The translations under genes and the position numbers were made by a program. DNA of 64,000 nucleotides from Halicephalobus mephisto (lineage: Eukaryota; Nematoda; Chromadorea; Rhabditida; Panagrolaimidae): assembly GCA_009193035.1 (NCBI GenBank), contig SWDT01000406.1, positions 62,001 through 126,000 on the forward strand, given 5' to 3'. The notes under the pieces are model-generated. The model made no database searches. It was not told the origin of the DNA and saw nothing but the letters and a program-made list of their open reading frames with translations. The stretch's first letter is position 1. Each line of letters opens with the position of its first letter. This document shows, piece by piece, positions 17,701 to 28,302 of this stretch.

Positions 17701-20700
17701 TGATCTCTCTGGAGTCTCGAGCGAGACCCTCAGGGTAGTGCTCGGAGGACTTTTGGAGAACTCTGGGAAGTTCTCCCTGTCGGAATCGTCGTACTGGTCC
17801 AAGGAGAATATAGGGTCCTCGTGGATCAACGGCGGATGTCTCATCTGATTTCCACTTGTTCTTTGGGCTGAAATCACTAATCCGTCAAAAATCATATTAT
17901 TGTAAAAATAAAAAATAAATTTAAAAATAAAAATAAACTTTTTAAATTTTGTTTAAATATATAAAAGTAAACTTTTTAAATATTGTTTGAATATAAAAAA
18001 ACAAATTTTTTAAATATTGTTTGAATATATAAAAACAAATTTTTTAAAATTTTGTTTAAATATAAAAAAATAAACTTTTTAAATTTTGTTTGAATATATA
18101 AAAACAAATTTTTGAAAATTTTGTTTGAATATAAAAAAATAAACTTTTTAAATATTGTTTGAATATATAAAAATTTACAATTATTCTGTATCGTCAAGGG
18201 CTGAGTGGATCCCTTGGGGTCCCTCCACTCTATGCACTCCCAGCGACCTTTTTTGTACCTTGTCGTCACCAGGGGGTCTTCTGGAGCCGATCTGTGTCTT
18301 CCGGTGGTGGTCATCGACCTGGAGAATCTTATCGGAGGAAACGAACAATGGGACAATCTGAATTTCTGATCAACAGGCAGATTTTTACATGGATGAACAC
18401 AACCTAAAAAATCCAATAAAATTCAACATTCTGTCATCTGATGTCTTATCGCAGAAAACTGGAGGCAAATAAAGGATTGTATTTTTCGGAAGATCAACAA
18501 AAAAGAAAATATTCATAATGATCGATTTTATTGCAAAAATTCCTCAAAAAATAAAAATGAACAGAAATACCTTGATCAAAAAACATCTTTTTTATGAAAA
18601 TTCAGAAATAAAAAATTTATTTATTTTTAAATTAAAAAAATTTATTTTCGTTATTAGAGTTAAAGAAAATAATTTTAAAAAAATTCTAAAATTTTAAAAA
18701 TTCTTTACTAAACTCTAATTTTAAAAAACCTAAAAAAATTAATATTTTTAATTCGAAAAAATTTTTAAAAAATAAAAAAATATAAAAATTAATATTTTTA
18801 ATTTTAAAAAAATCATAAAAATTTTAAAATAAATATTTTTAAAAACAAAAAACCTAAAAAAATCAATATTTTTAATTCGAAAAAATTTAAAAAATAAAAA
18901 AATAAATACTTTTAATTTTAAAAAATTCCCAAAAATCAACTTTAAAAATTTTTTATTTTTAATCAGAAAAATAAAAAGTATATTTTTCATTACTTAGTTT
19001 TATTTTCTTGTTTTCTTTTTTGAGACAAAATAGCTCAAAAGATCAGACAAATCCATTTCGCGGAAATAGCTCAAGGCAACGGATAGATCGCGAATCGATC
19101 GGGAAAGCTCACTAACCCTAAGGCCACATGAATTTTAAAACATTTTAAAAAATTAAAAATGTTTTTAATTTTCGAAAAAAGATCCATCGTTAATCCTCGG
19201 CAGTTGTCGATATATTTTTTAAACAGGACAAAAGGACCGAAAACAAACCTCATGTTGATCAAGAGGTCCTGGATAATTGCTTTCGATATCCGCAAATCGG
19301 ACCAAATCCTGATTTTTGATCCAAAGCTTTTACGTTTTTTCTCGAAAAAAATTGGAAATCACAAGTCATCGAAAAAATTTGACAAATGACCAAGGAAGAA
19401 AGTCTTAAAAGCTCTCCATTATGTCCAAGAACACTGATAATAGGAAAAAACCAGAAAACGAAGTAAACAAGAACAGAGCTGGGGATTTTTATAGAGGAAC
19501 AAAAAGTTTTAATTTCTTAGTTGATTTTTGGATTTTTCAAAGTTACTTTTTCGACATCCATAGAATCCTCCAGAATCCAGTGGGAGATTCTGAAACCTTG
19601 TAGAACTTCACAAATTTAAAATTAAACAAAATTTTTTTTAATATTTCCGAATTTTTTGTAAAATTTATGTAAATTTTCAGAATCTTCCAGAATCCAATGG
19701 GAGATTCTGAAACTTTGCAGAACCTCAGAAATCTAAAATTATATAAAACTATAAAAATTTGGAAATATTTTTGAATTTTGTGAAATTTTCTAAAATCTTA
19801 GAAGTTTCTGTAAATTTCTAGAATCTTCCGGAATCTGATAGTACATTCTGAAGTCTTCAAACATCTCGTAAAAGCTTCTAAATTTGTGTAAAACCTCACA
19901 AAATTTCTAAAATACTTTTAAAAACAGACATTTGTTTAAATAATTTTTTGAGGATTTTATTTCTACCTCTAACGTTATCCTTAATTTTACCTTTACCCAT
20001 GCCACTACTCCTGTCTTCGTTGATATACCTATTTCAACTGCTGTTTTGGGTTCTACATCCATCCTTATCCTACATCTAACCTTCTATATATACCACTACT
20101 CATGTCTGCTTCTATACCTATCTTTACTCTTACCCCTACCTCCACCCTTATCCTTACTTCTACCTTACACCTGACCTTACCTCTATATACACTCTCATCC
20201 CTGTCTGCTTCTATACTTATCTTCATTTTTATTGCTATGCTTACACTTATTTTTCCCCTTACATCTAGCCTTATCCTCACCCTTATATTTACCTTCACCC
20301 TTATCCTTACCCTACACCTAACCTTACTTTTATGTACACTGCTACCCATGTCTGCTTCTATAACTATCTTTACTTTTGTCATTACCTCTAGCCTTATCCT
20401 TCTACCTTACACGTAGTCTTACCTCTATAAATACCCCTACCCTTCCCTGCTTCTGCTTCCCCCCTTACTCCTTGTCCTACTTCTATGTCTACCCTTATCC
20501 TTACACCTACCCTTATCCTTACACCTACCCTTATCCTTACACCTACTCTTATCCTTGCACCTACCCTTATCCTTGCACCTAGCCTTATCCTTACACCTAG
20601 CCTTACCTTTACCTCTATTTCTATCTTTATATAAACATAAATTTTTTTAATCGAAATAAAACTTGAATAAACCCACTTTTGCTAAATTGAGACAAATCAT

Positions 20701-20905
20701 CGCCATCTGTATCGGTGTAACTGTCATCGTCAAAACTGTCAGAATCTTTGTTTTGTTCGTCCAAAATGGTGAATCTGCCTTCTGTAGAATTGGAAAATCT
20801 GACAGGTCTTTCGATGATGACAGATTGATCCCTCGAACTCTGGGACATGGTCATCTTCCTCCTGACCCCTGAGGGCAAATTGCTAAATAATTGAATTTTC
20901 GGCAT
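11720..20905 (-). CDS. tsct-1: Upstream exons of the long TSC22-family isoform
   Basis: Proposed exons, 5' to 3': 20905-20663, 19308-19249, 18365-18179, 17867-17640, 17086-16930, then 14191-14077, 13177-13095, 12880-12823 and 11821-11720 (or 11821-11698), leading to 10718. Phases agree within the first five and within the last four. The link 16930 to 14191 does not agree, so an exon or another donor is missing there. Exon 3 encodes RYKKGRWECIEWRDP, which matches the Y-(K/R)-(K/R)-G-R-W-x-C box typical of long TSC22 isoforms, and ties this string to the 3' TSC box. Other exons are serine/proline-rich (DPIFSLDQYDDSDREN; MQLHYGLERSLSGNG). The first exon has GRFTILDEQ. Exon borders are inferred by eye; the earliest start could be 20974. 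Weak donors (GTTTTA at 20662, GTTGGT at 16929) are the least certain points. Confidence 0.6.
15092..15325 (+). other. Coding-like segment of uncertain strand in TSC22 intron
   Basis: A block richer in G and C than its flanks. On the plus strand it is open for 77 codons from ATG (contains SDESKIRRNSNVTLSLKL); on the minus strand it is open for 62 codons. Neither strand gives a phase that fits the proposed TSC22 exons. It might be the missing exon, a small gene, or neither. Confidence 0.25.
15667..16090. repeat. Minisatellite, ~145-bp unit, three copies
   Basis: Units containing CAGGTCTCGAAGGGAAGTAC, CAGTGTGCTTACTGTC and TTGACTAGTTAGTTAATATA start near 15698, 15841 and 15986. The second and third copies are nearly identical. 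The array lies just upstream of the SL1-like sequence at 16227. Confidence 0.75.
16227..16330 (+). ncRNA. SL1-like spliced-leader RNA gene or relic
   Basis: Bases 16227-16246 read GGTTTAATTACCCAAGTTTA and are followed by G and GTGAAT, a good 5' splice site. The canonical nematode SL1 leader has GAG where this has AG, so it is one base short. The strand folds back: GTTTA-A-TTACC pairs with GGTGA-A-TAAAC across a CAAGTTTA loop with one A-A mismatch and one G-T wobble, like the first stem of SL RNAs. I do not see a convincing Sm site (A-U-rich run ending in GG) in the next 80 bases, so a pseudogene is possible. The 3' end is arbitrary. Confidence 0.6.
16611..16960 (+). CDS. Small secreted or membrane-anchored peptide (83 residues), nested in the TSC22 locus
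   Basis: Three exons (16611-16648, 16716-16891, 16923-16960) join in phase with GT-AG introns of 67 and 31 bp. The ATG lies 12 bases after a TTGACAG acceptor. The protein starts with a basic stretch (MLMKVKRTTTTPRKNS), then a hydrophobic core (IFTIILALIPVFA) ending in a plausible signal-peptidase site before EEDRKG. It continues RSMELSRALAEVPRL and ends GQVEEHLSL. There are no cysteines and no clear dibasic processing pairs beyond DRKGK. The last exon overlaps, antisense, the end of the proposed TSC22 exon 17086-16930. I do not recognise a family. The second intron is very short for this genome, a weak point of the model. Confidence 0.55.
19960..20640. repeat. Pyrimidine-rich degenerate microsatellite (CCTTATCCTTACACCTA units)
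   Basis: One strand is almost all C/T/A with recurrent CCTTATCCTTACACCTACC units, most regular at 20480-20610. Long frames on both strands (contents YPYPYTYPYPY on one, RVRVKVNIRVRIR-like on the other) are products of the repeat and are not called as genes. Confidence 0.75.
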
Positions 20906-20974
20906 TTTAAATGAAAAAAGAAATAAAATTGATCCGGATTTGATGGATAAATTAGGTGAAGTCAGCTGAGCCAT

Positions 20975-22916
20975 TAATCAAGCGTCAAACTTGTTTTTTG
21001 AACAAATAGAAACAAAATTGCTTTTCTCAAAATATTATTCAAATAATTTATTCTGATAATATTATTCCAAAATTTTTAAAAATAATTTTTTTAAAATTAA
21101 TCTAAAAATTTTTAAAAATAATTTTTTTAAAATTATTCCAAAATTTTTTTAAATAATTTTTTTTAAATTAATCTAAAAATTTTTAAAAATAATTTTTTTT
21201 TAATTTATTTCAAAATTTTTTAAAGTAATTTTTTTTTAGTTTTAAAAAATAATATTATTCCAAAATTTTTTAAAATAATATTATTCTAAAAATTTATTTA
21301 TGTAGATTTGAAATAAGTGCAATTTAGGTGTTTTTTTAGAAAATGTTACAAATGGAATAAATTTAAAAAATGGAGGAATAAATTATCCCCTAAGGCTACA
21401 GATTCTGAAATCGAGGTCAATTGTCCGTAAATACAGTAATCAATCAAAATTACCAAAGTCAGTTTTATTTTTTAAATTAAATTTTTAAATTAAAAAAGTT
21501 AAAAAATAATAAAAATTCATTTTTTTTAATTTCGAAAAATTTTAAAATTAAAGTTTCAAATTATTCCAGAAGCTTCCTTCCGATATTAAAAAGCTCTGAA
21601 AATTCCTCTGAAATTCTGGAAGCCTTCAGAAGCATCTGTGAAATTCTAAAAAGTTCCAGAATTTCGAACTTGATTCTGAAATTTTAGAAATTTCAAGTTT
21701 CTTCTAGATTCTGAAAAGTTTTAAAAATTTTCATGAAATTCTAGAAGCCATCAGAAGCATTTATTGGATTCTGAAGTTTTTTGAAATTCCAAGTTTCAAA
21801 AAATTCAATGTTAAAATTTATTTAATTTCGGAAATTTCTCCTGAATTCTGGAGAACTCCAGAAAATTCCACGAGATTCTAGAAAATCCCAAAAATTGAAG
21901 TTTTTGAAAAATCGCAAAAATTTCCACATTCTAGAAGCCTTTAGAATCCTCCAAAAAATTCTGGATTTTTTAAAACTTAAACGAAATTTTCGGAATTTCC
22001 AGAATCAACTGCTGGATTCTGGAAGCTCCTTTAGGATTCTAGAACTCTCCAGAATCGTCTACTGAATTTTGGAGATTTCTAGAAACGTACGAAATTCCAA
22101 TAAAAATGGTTTTTGCGAAGAAATTGATTATAATCGAAATTGACACATGCTTCAGAATAGAGAACAAACCACAATCTGGAGAGGAATCTGAATATTCTTC
22201 CAATTACTCTGCCCACCTTGATGAAGGTCGATTTTTTAAATTTTTAAGAAATTCAATAAAGTTAAAACGAAACGTCGATGCAACAAAACTGATCGTTAAT
22301 TTCAGAATTAGTCGATTGATTCGGTCCGACTTGATTTTTGGTTTACAGAAAAATAAATTTTTTTTAGGGACTGAAGCGTGATCAACATGGACTGCAGTCG
22401 AACCTTTATGAATTTCTTTGAAAATTTTTCAAATTCTTTTTATATCAAAAAATAAACTTTCCTACTGTATACTGAACTAAACCATTTAAATTTTAATTTT
22501 CGTGTTGGGAGTTTATTTCGTAGTACTTTTAGTCCTAGAACGAAAGTTTTAAGTTCTGATTTTTTTGGAATTTTGTAGAAATTCATAGAATCCAGGAAAT
22601 TCTGAAATCTTCGAAAATTTAAATTTCTGAAAATTTTAAAAACAACCTAAAATTAGAAATTCACGTCGAATTCCCATTTTTTACTTTTTTCAAATATCAT
22701 AATTATCTATGAAATAAAAAATATGTTTTGAAGTTTTTAATTTTTAAACAAAGTTAGAATTTTTAAATTTTTAAAAACACTTTTCAGCCAATTCGAAATA
22801 TATTGATTTTTCATTTTTTTTCCTAATTTCCAAAGTCTTCGATATTAGTGAATTTAATGAATAAATCCATAATAATTAAAATTAAAAGTACTTCCATAAT
22901 TATATTTCCAAATTTA
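20975..22916. other. AT-rich spacer
   Basis: Contains runs of TTTTTAAAATAATTTTTTTA at 21050-21300 and many degenerate GATTCTGGAAGATTTCAGAA-like blocks. One plus-strand frame at 22106-22381 contains an exon-like block (IENKPQSGEESEYSSNYSAHLDE) between an AG and a GT but could not be linked to any other exon. Confidence 0.4.
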
Positions 22917-24061
22917 TCACTCGACTTTGGTTCTTGTTAATCTGACAGGACAAAACAAAATCATCCCTGTAACGACGGAAACAACCAAACTGTGGATAAA
23001 ATTAACGAAAATCAAAACAAAGTGCATTTCGCCGATTCTTTGAGCACTCAAATTCCACCAACTTCCGCCGATAGCCAACAAAGCTGCTCGAGGAAGTATA
23101 GCCTTCAAGGATTCGTCTTCAGAATTCACACTGAAACTCATCAAATTACAATAAAAAATAATATATCAATTACCTCATTAGCTTCAATGCAGCAAAAACA
23201 GCAGTGGAATAACAAAGTCCATGAAAAGGATGCTCGATCGCCGGCAGCAAGTTGAACATTTTCCTAAGTTTTCCAGTTTCCTTTTCCGTCCAAGTCGGCA
23301 ACAAGTAAGAAATCCATACTTCTACCTAAAAAATACTACTTAAAAATTTAAAAAGAACAAAAAAAAACAATAGACAAATAGTTATTCTTGTGCATATTTT
23401 TGTAAAATAAAAATTCATGACGTATTTTTTCGCGTTGAGACACAAGGAAGTTCAGGGAATTTCCGGTACGTAACTGGAGGTCACATCCCAGATTTTCCAT
23501 TTCCAATCCCTTTCTTCTGTCCGTTCAATCAAATCGCACCGATAATTTACCTGAATTCATCTATGTCTTGACGCGAAAAATACGTCTCCAAGTTTTAATT
23601 TAAAAAAACACAACTAGCCTAATCAATCGGATTTTCTCGAGATTTCTTTGTTTTTTCCGAATTTTTCTTTCATTTTTTTAAATCCTTCAAACTACATAAA
23701 CAAATCTAATTTACTGTAAAAGTTGCATTTTGTAAACAGAATTTCCACAAATTCAAAAAATTTGAATTATTTTCTATTTTCCAAAATTCAAAAATCAAAA
23801 ATTTTATTTCTATAAACAACTTTTATTTACCCCTTCAAATCAGCCCATGGATTGATTTCTTTCACAACTTCCCCAAACACATACCTTCCAATTAATCAAA
23901 TACCTTCCAAAAAAAACAAAACTTACTTTGCTACAATAATTGATCAATCCTATTTGAAAAATCACTTTCGAAATCAATAAATTAACACCACAACATAATA
24001 TTATCCTCAAAACAACGTTAAATATCCAAGAAACATTGATTCTACGCAAACTAAGCGTCAT
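22917..24061 (-). CDS. Small multipass membrane protein, unidentified
   Basis: Exons 24061-23927, 23325-23174 and 23130-22917 join in phase to give 166 residues. Hydrophobic stretches: WIFNVVLRIILCCGVNLLI near the N-terminus, FHGLCYSTAVFAALKLM in the middle, ILPRAALLAIGGSWWNL, and a last FVLIFVNFIHSLVVSVVTGM, so about four membrane segments. I do not recognise the family. The start codon lies 142 bp downstream of the eIF5B stop on the same strand, the spacing expected for a downstream gene in a nematode operon, although no clean trans-splice acceptor is obvious before the ATG. Intron 1 contains an inverted-repeat element (23420-23585). Codons end mostly in A or T, as in eIF5B. Confidence 0.7.
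23420..23585. mobile_element. MITE-like element (CGTATTTTTTCGCG ... ends)
   Basis: Begins CGTATTTTTTCGCGTTGAGA and ends with TGTCTTGACGCGAAAAATACG, a terminal inverted repeat. A diverged copy in reverse orientation lies at 31041-31194. Shared interior: GGAAAATCTGGGATG-like block. No open frame. Confidence 0.65.
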
Positions 24062-24203
24062 CCCCGACCAAAATAGTCAAAACCAGGTCACTCAAGTTCC
24101 CCAAGGTCAATTGACCGACTTTCCAGAAAATTAATCGCCATTTTCATTCAGAAAAAATTGCTTTTAATAAAACAACAAGTCAATAACAACCGGAAAAAAA
24201 CCA

Positions 24204-27200
24204 CTAAAGTATATTCAATACTTTTTTCAATTGAACCACTAATTGCCAATCAGTTTTCGATAAATCATCACGGAAAAAGTTCTTGCAAACATCAATAGAT
24301 TCCCTTGTAATTCTGCTTACAAGCAAATCTTCATGAGTAAAATGACGTCCATATAATTTTGGTGCTTCTCCTGTTGTATTTTCTATTTTAACACAGACTT
24401 CATCTCCTGTTTTAGCCAAATCAACATTTTCATGATTTTTTTCAATTGATGCAACAGTACCAAGTAAAAGATGCTAAAAAACCACATTTATATAATCAAA
24501 CAACCATATAACTTACATCCTTCGAAGGTACACAAATAGGAGTACCTTTTTTCAATTGACCAGCTACAATTTGAACACCACAAACAATCGGATTTCTTGC
24601 ATTAAAAACATTTTGTGGCAAAATTTGAAGTTTACACGGAAATATAGCCAAATGTTCATGTTCTTTTCTTCTTTTCTGCTTCAGTTCTTCACGATAATTT
24701 AAAAAGCTATCTTCAAGATGATATATAATATTTGCTTGGAAAATTCTAACATTTTCTCTATCCGCAAATTGTTGAACTTCACGATCAACAGGAACATCAA
24801 AAGCTAAAATACATGCAAATTCATCATTATGTTCATGCATTGCTGCCGCTTTTTGAACATCTTTTTTATGAACAGGTCCTATATTAACACCTGAATATGG
24901 AATTTTTTGACCTTTTAAAAACTCCAACAACGCTTCTAATGATCCCAGTGTACTTGCTTGAACATACACACCTTCTGCTTTTTTCTTAATTGACATCAAA
25001 GCTTTCTGAAGTTGATCTTGTGCATCTTGTTTTAAAATTTCTAATTCATCATCTCGTTGACAAACAAACAATGGTAATCCAGCAACAGCCTTTTCTAAAC
25101 CTCTTGCTAAAATTTTCACTCCTTGAGCTCCTTTAATAGATAAATAATGTTCAAATTCTGTCTTTACACGAATTTCACGTAATGCAGCAGGCATTAATAA
25201 ATCACGAATTTCCGTCACAATAGGTCCTTCCATTCCAGTAACAACAATAACATCCCCACGCGTTAATGTTCCATTAACCAAAATAACATCAACTGTAGTT
25301 CCAAGACCAGGTAAAGATCTCACTTCCATAACAGTACAATCCAATTCCTCTGAAAATGCCAATCTTTGTGCTAATCTTTTCTGTGAATATTCCACAATAT
25401 ATGCCATAAGATTACCAACACCATCTCCTAAGAAAGCAGAAGTAGGTACCATACTAATATATTCATCAAGATTTTGATTTTGATTAGCCAAAATAACATT
25501 AAGACCTTGTTCTGCAAATTCAAGAACAATCTTCTCATAACGTTCTTTAAATTCCAATTGAGTATTCTGTGGTTGAAGTTTCATATTCTGATAAATATCC
25601 TTTTGAGGATTAGATTCATATCCATAAAGCCTATCAACCTTGTTCAAAGCAATAACAAACGGTGTGCCACGTTTGAGAAGCAATTTCAACGATTCAATTG
25701 TTTGTGGTTCTAATCCATGCATTATATCCACAACAAGAATAGCAACGTCACAAAGAGAAGAACCACGAGATCGAAGATTGCTAAAACAACAAAATTTAAT
25801 TCAAACAAAAACACACAACTTACGCAAAACTTTCGTGACCTGGAGTATCAATAATCAAGAAACCAGGAATCTTCATCGCATCCGGATCAAAATCCTTTAC
25901 ACGTTTGCATCGTTCTTTAATAGCTTCATTAGGAACACGAGTAGCACCGATTTGTTGAGTAATTCCTCCTGCTTCACCACCTTGAACATTTGTTCTCCTA
26001 ATTGTATCAAGCATCTTAGTTTTGCCTGTATCGACATGACCAAGAACACAAATGATAGGAGATCGAAGATTGTCAGTAGATCGTTTGGCTTCAGCAATAG
26101 CTTTTCTCTTGGCAAACCGGGTACGAATGTCTTCAACTGATGTCGCTTCTTCTTCAGATGACTCTTCTTCCGATGATTCGTCCTCCTCAGATTCCTCTTC
26201 ATCAGATTCTTCTTCATCATCTTCATCTTCAACATCAGCTTCAGTTTTGCTTTGAGCTAGTTTTGCTTCTCTTTTGATTTCTTCAGCATCAGCCATTTCC
26301 CAATCATCCAACGGTTCTGGAGATTTTTCTTTCTGAGTAGCAGGTTCTGAAGTTGGAGGTTTTACCGGTTCATCTTCTTTCGGTGTCTCTTGAGGAGATG
26401 GTTCTTTTTGCTCCTTCTTTGGTTTCTTTTTCGTGTATAGAATTCTTTTGCCTGTTCCGCCAGTTCCAGGTTCCTTCTTCTGAGGCAGAAGACTTCCACT
26501 AAGTTTCAGTCTAGCCAAAGCAGCTTCAGCTTCTCTAATTTGAGCAGCGCTTCTATACGTTCCAGCCGCCTTCTCAGCAGCAATTCGTTCTTCTTTTAAC
26601 TTCTTTTGTTGTTCTTTTCGTTCACGTTCCTCACGTTCCTTCTCTTCTTGAATCCGGAGTTCTTCTTGGTACCGTTTTTCTTCTTCTTCTTTTAACCGTT
26701 CAAGTTCTTTTTCTTGTTCCTCTCTCAATCTTAATGCTTCTTTTAGGGCTTCTAGTTGTTTGTTAACTTTCTTGGGCTTCTTTTCTTCTTCATCTTTTCC
26801 TTTCTTTTTCTTCTTCTTCTTTTTACCATCAGCTTCTTCGTCTTCTTGGCCTTCTTGCTTTTCAGGAGATTCTTCCTTTGGTTGATCGCCAGCTTCACCT
26901 TCTGGCTTCGTTTCTTCCTCTACTTGCTCTCCTTTTTTGGCTTTCTTTTTCTTCTTTTTACTTTTGGATGGAACAACTTCTGTGTCTTCTTCGCCAGATT
27001 CTAAGATCGGTGCCGGTTCGGCCCGAACAGTCTCCTGGACAACTTGGACAGGTTCGGCGTCTTCAGCAGCTTTTCCTTTCTTCTTCTTTTTCTTCTTGCT
27101 TTCGGGTTCTTTGGCATCCATCTGAGCAAGTAAAGCATCGATTTCATCTTCTTCCTCTTTTTGCTTTCCCTAATATAGAAAATACTTAATTCTCATATAT

Positions 27201-27569
27201 GAAAAACCAGACAAACCTTTTTCTTATCTTTTTTCTTGTCCTTTGGAGCAGGTGGTGGAGGTTTGGGCTTAGGAGCTGATTCTGGTTCAGGTTTCTCATC
27301 GTCAGAAGAATTTTTCTTTGGATTTTGGGGTTCATCGTCGTCAGAACCAGCAAAGGCAGCAAAAGCCGATCTCACGGGTTTACTAGAAGCCACAATGACG
27401 TCATCATCGTCACTAGATTCTTCTACTTCGACTTTCGGAGGAATCGACTTGACTTTTTTAAAGTCTTCTGCGTCCTCTCCCCTAAATATCGATTTCAACA
27501 CATGACGAAACAAAAAACCCACCAATCGTCGTCCTTCTTTTTTCCTTTATTCTTTTTTTTCGATGCCAT
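24204..27569 (-). CDS. eif5b: Translation initiation factor eIF5B (IF2-type GTPase)
   Basis: GTPase that joins ribosomal subunits at the end of initiation in the cytosol. Exons: 27569-27523, 27481-27217, 27169-25824, 25780-24517 and 24473-24204; introns are only 35-47 bp and all phases fit, giving 1063 residues. The N-terminal third is low-complexity Lys/Glu-rich. The GTPase core has GHVDTGKT (G1), GITQQIGAT (G2), DTPGHESFA (G3), NKVDRLYG (G4) and SAFLGDGVG (G5), followed by IF2-type domains II-IV ([21 protein letters not shown] at the end). All GTPase motifs are intact. Unlike the TWK or carboxypeptidase genes, its codons end mainly in A/T. It is divergent from the Rpt2-like gene and probably the first gene of an operon with the membrane protein behind it. 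Confidence 0.96.
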
Positions 27570-28302
27570 CTGAAAACTCAGGATATAGTGGATCCTCGGA
27601 TTTTCAATACTAAGTTCCAACGCGACAAAACTAAAGAAAAACGCCCCAAACGACTGAATATGGTTCATTCCTCGACTACCACATCGCCCAAGCTGAGAAG
27701 CGAGAATTCGTTGCGGGACGATGAACAAAGAAATAGTAGAACTGGTCATTTTTGGGACATGCAAAGACTTCTTTTTAATTTTCAAAGCACAAAAAAGGAT
27801 GGTAAAACTGGTTATTTTAGGACAAGTGCGGGTTTTACACTAATATCCAAAGCGCTAGAAAAATTAAAACTGGTCATTTTAGGACAAATAAGAACTTTAT
27901 TTTAATTTTGAAATCAGCAAAAATAGGTGAAATTGATAATTTTTGGGACAAGTAGAGATTTGACTGATATTTCGAAATTAAGAAACGATAAAAATGACAG
28001 TTTTTTAGGTGAATTATTTCGTTTTTTTTATTTTGAAAGAAATTCAAAAAAAATTATAGAATTATTTCAAAGAATTTCGATATCAGGAAAAAAGACAAAA
28101 CTGGTTTAATTCGGGAAAAATAAAAATTTTCGAAAAAAATAAAATTAATCATTTTTAAATCAAATAAAAACTAATTTTTATATAAAAAATACAAAACTAA
28201 TCTTTTTTGAATTATTTGATTATTCAAATTTCCCAAGTATTGGGAGAAATGATTTTAAAAAACTTTATTCAAAAAGATTTCATTTTTTAAACTGACCTCG
28301 TT
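27570..28302. other. Shared 5' spacer of eIF5B and the Rpt2-like gene
   Basis: A 733-bp region between two divergent start codons. It shows repeated GGTCATTTT(T/A)GGGACA-type blocks (about 27740-28000) and AT-rich sequence. It must include both promoters, but no motif can be assigned. Confidence 0.5.

Noticed and set aside
20065..20582. Long open frames on both strands across 20.0-20.6 kb
   Set aside because: They arise from a pyrimidine-rich degenerate repeat without stops; the amino-acid content is repetitive and there are no exon borders.
22106..22381. 91-codon plus-strand frame
   Set aside because: Only a 70-bp central block looks like an exon; the rest reads through apparent intron sequence and cannot be joined to another exon.
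26052..27573. Plus-strand frames opposite eIF5B (Ser/Phe-rich)
   Set aside because: They mirror the Lys/Glu-rich minus-strand coding sequence and have no features of their own.
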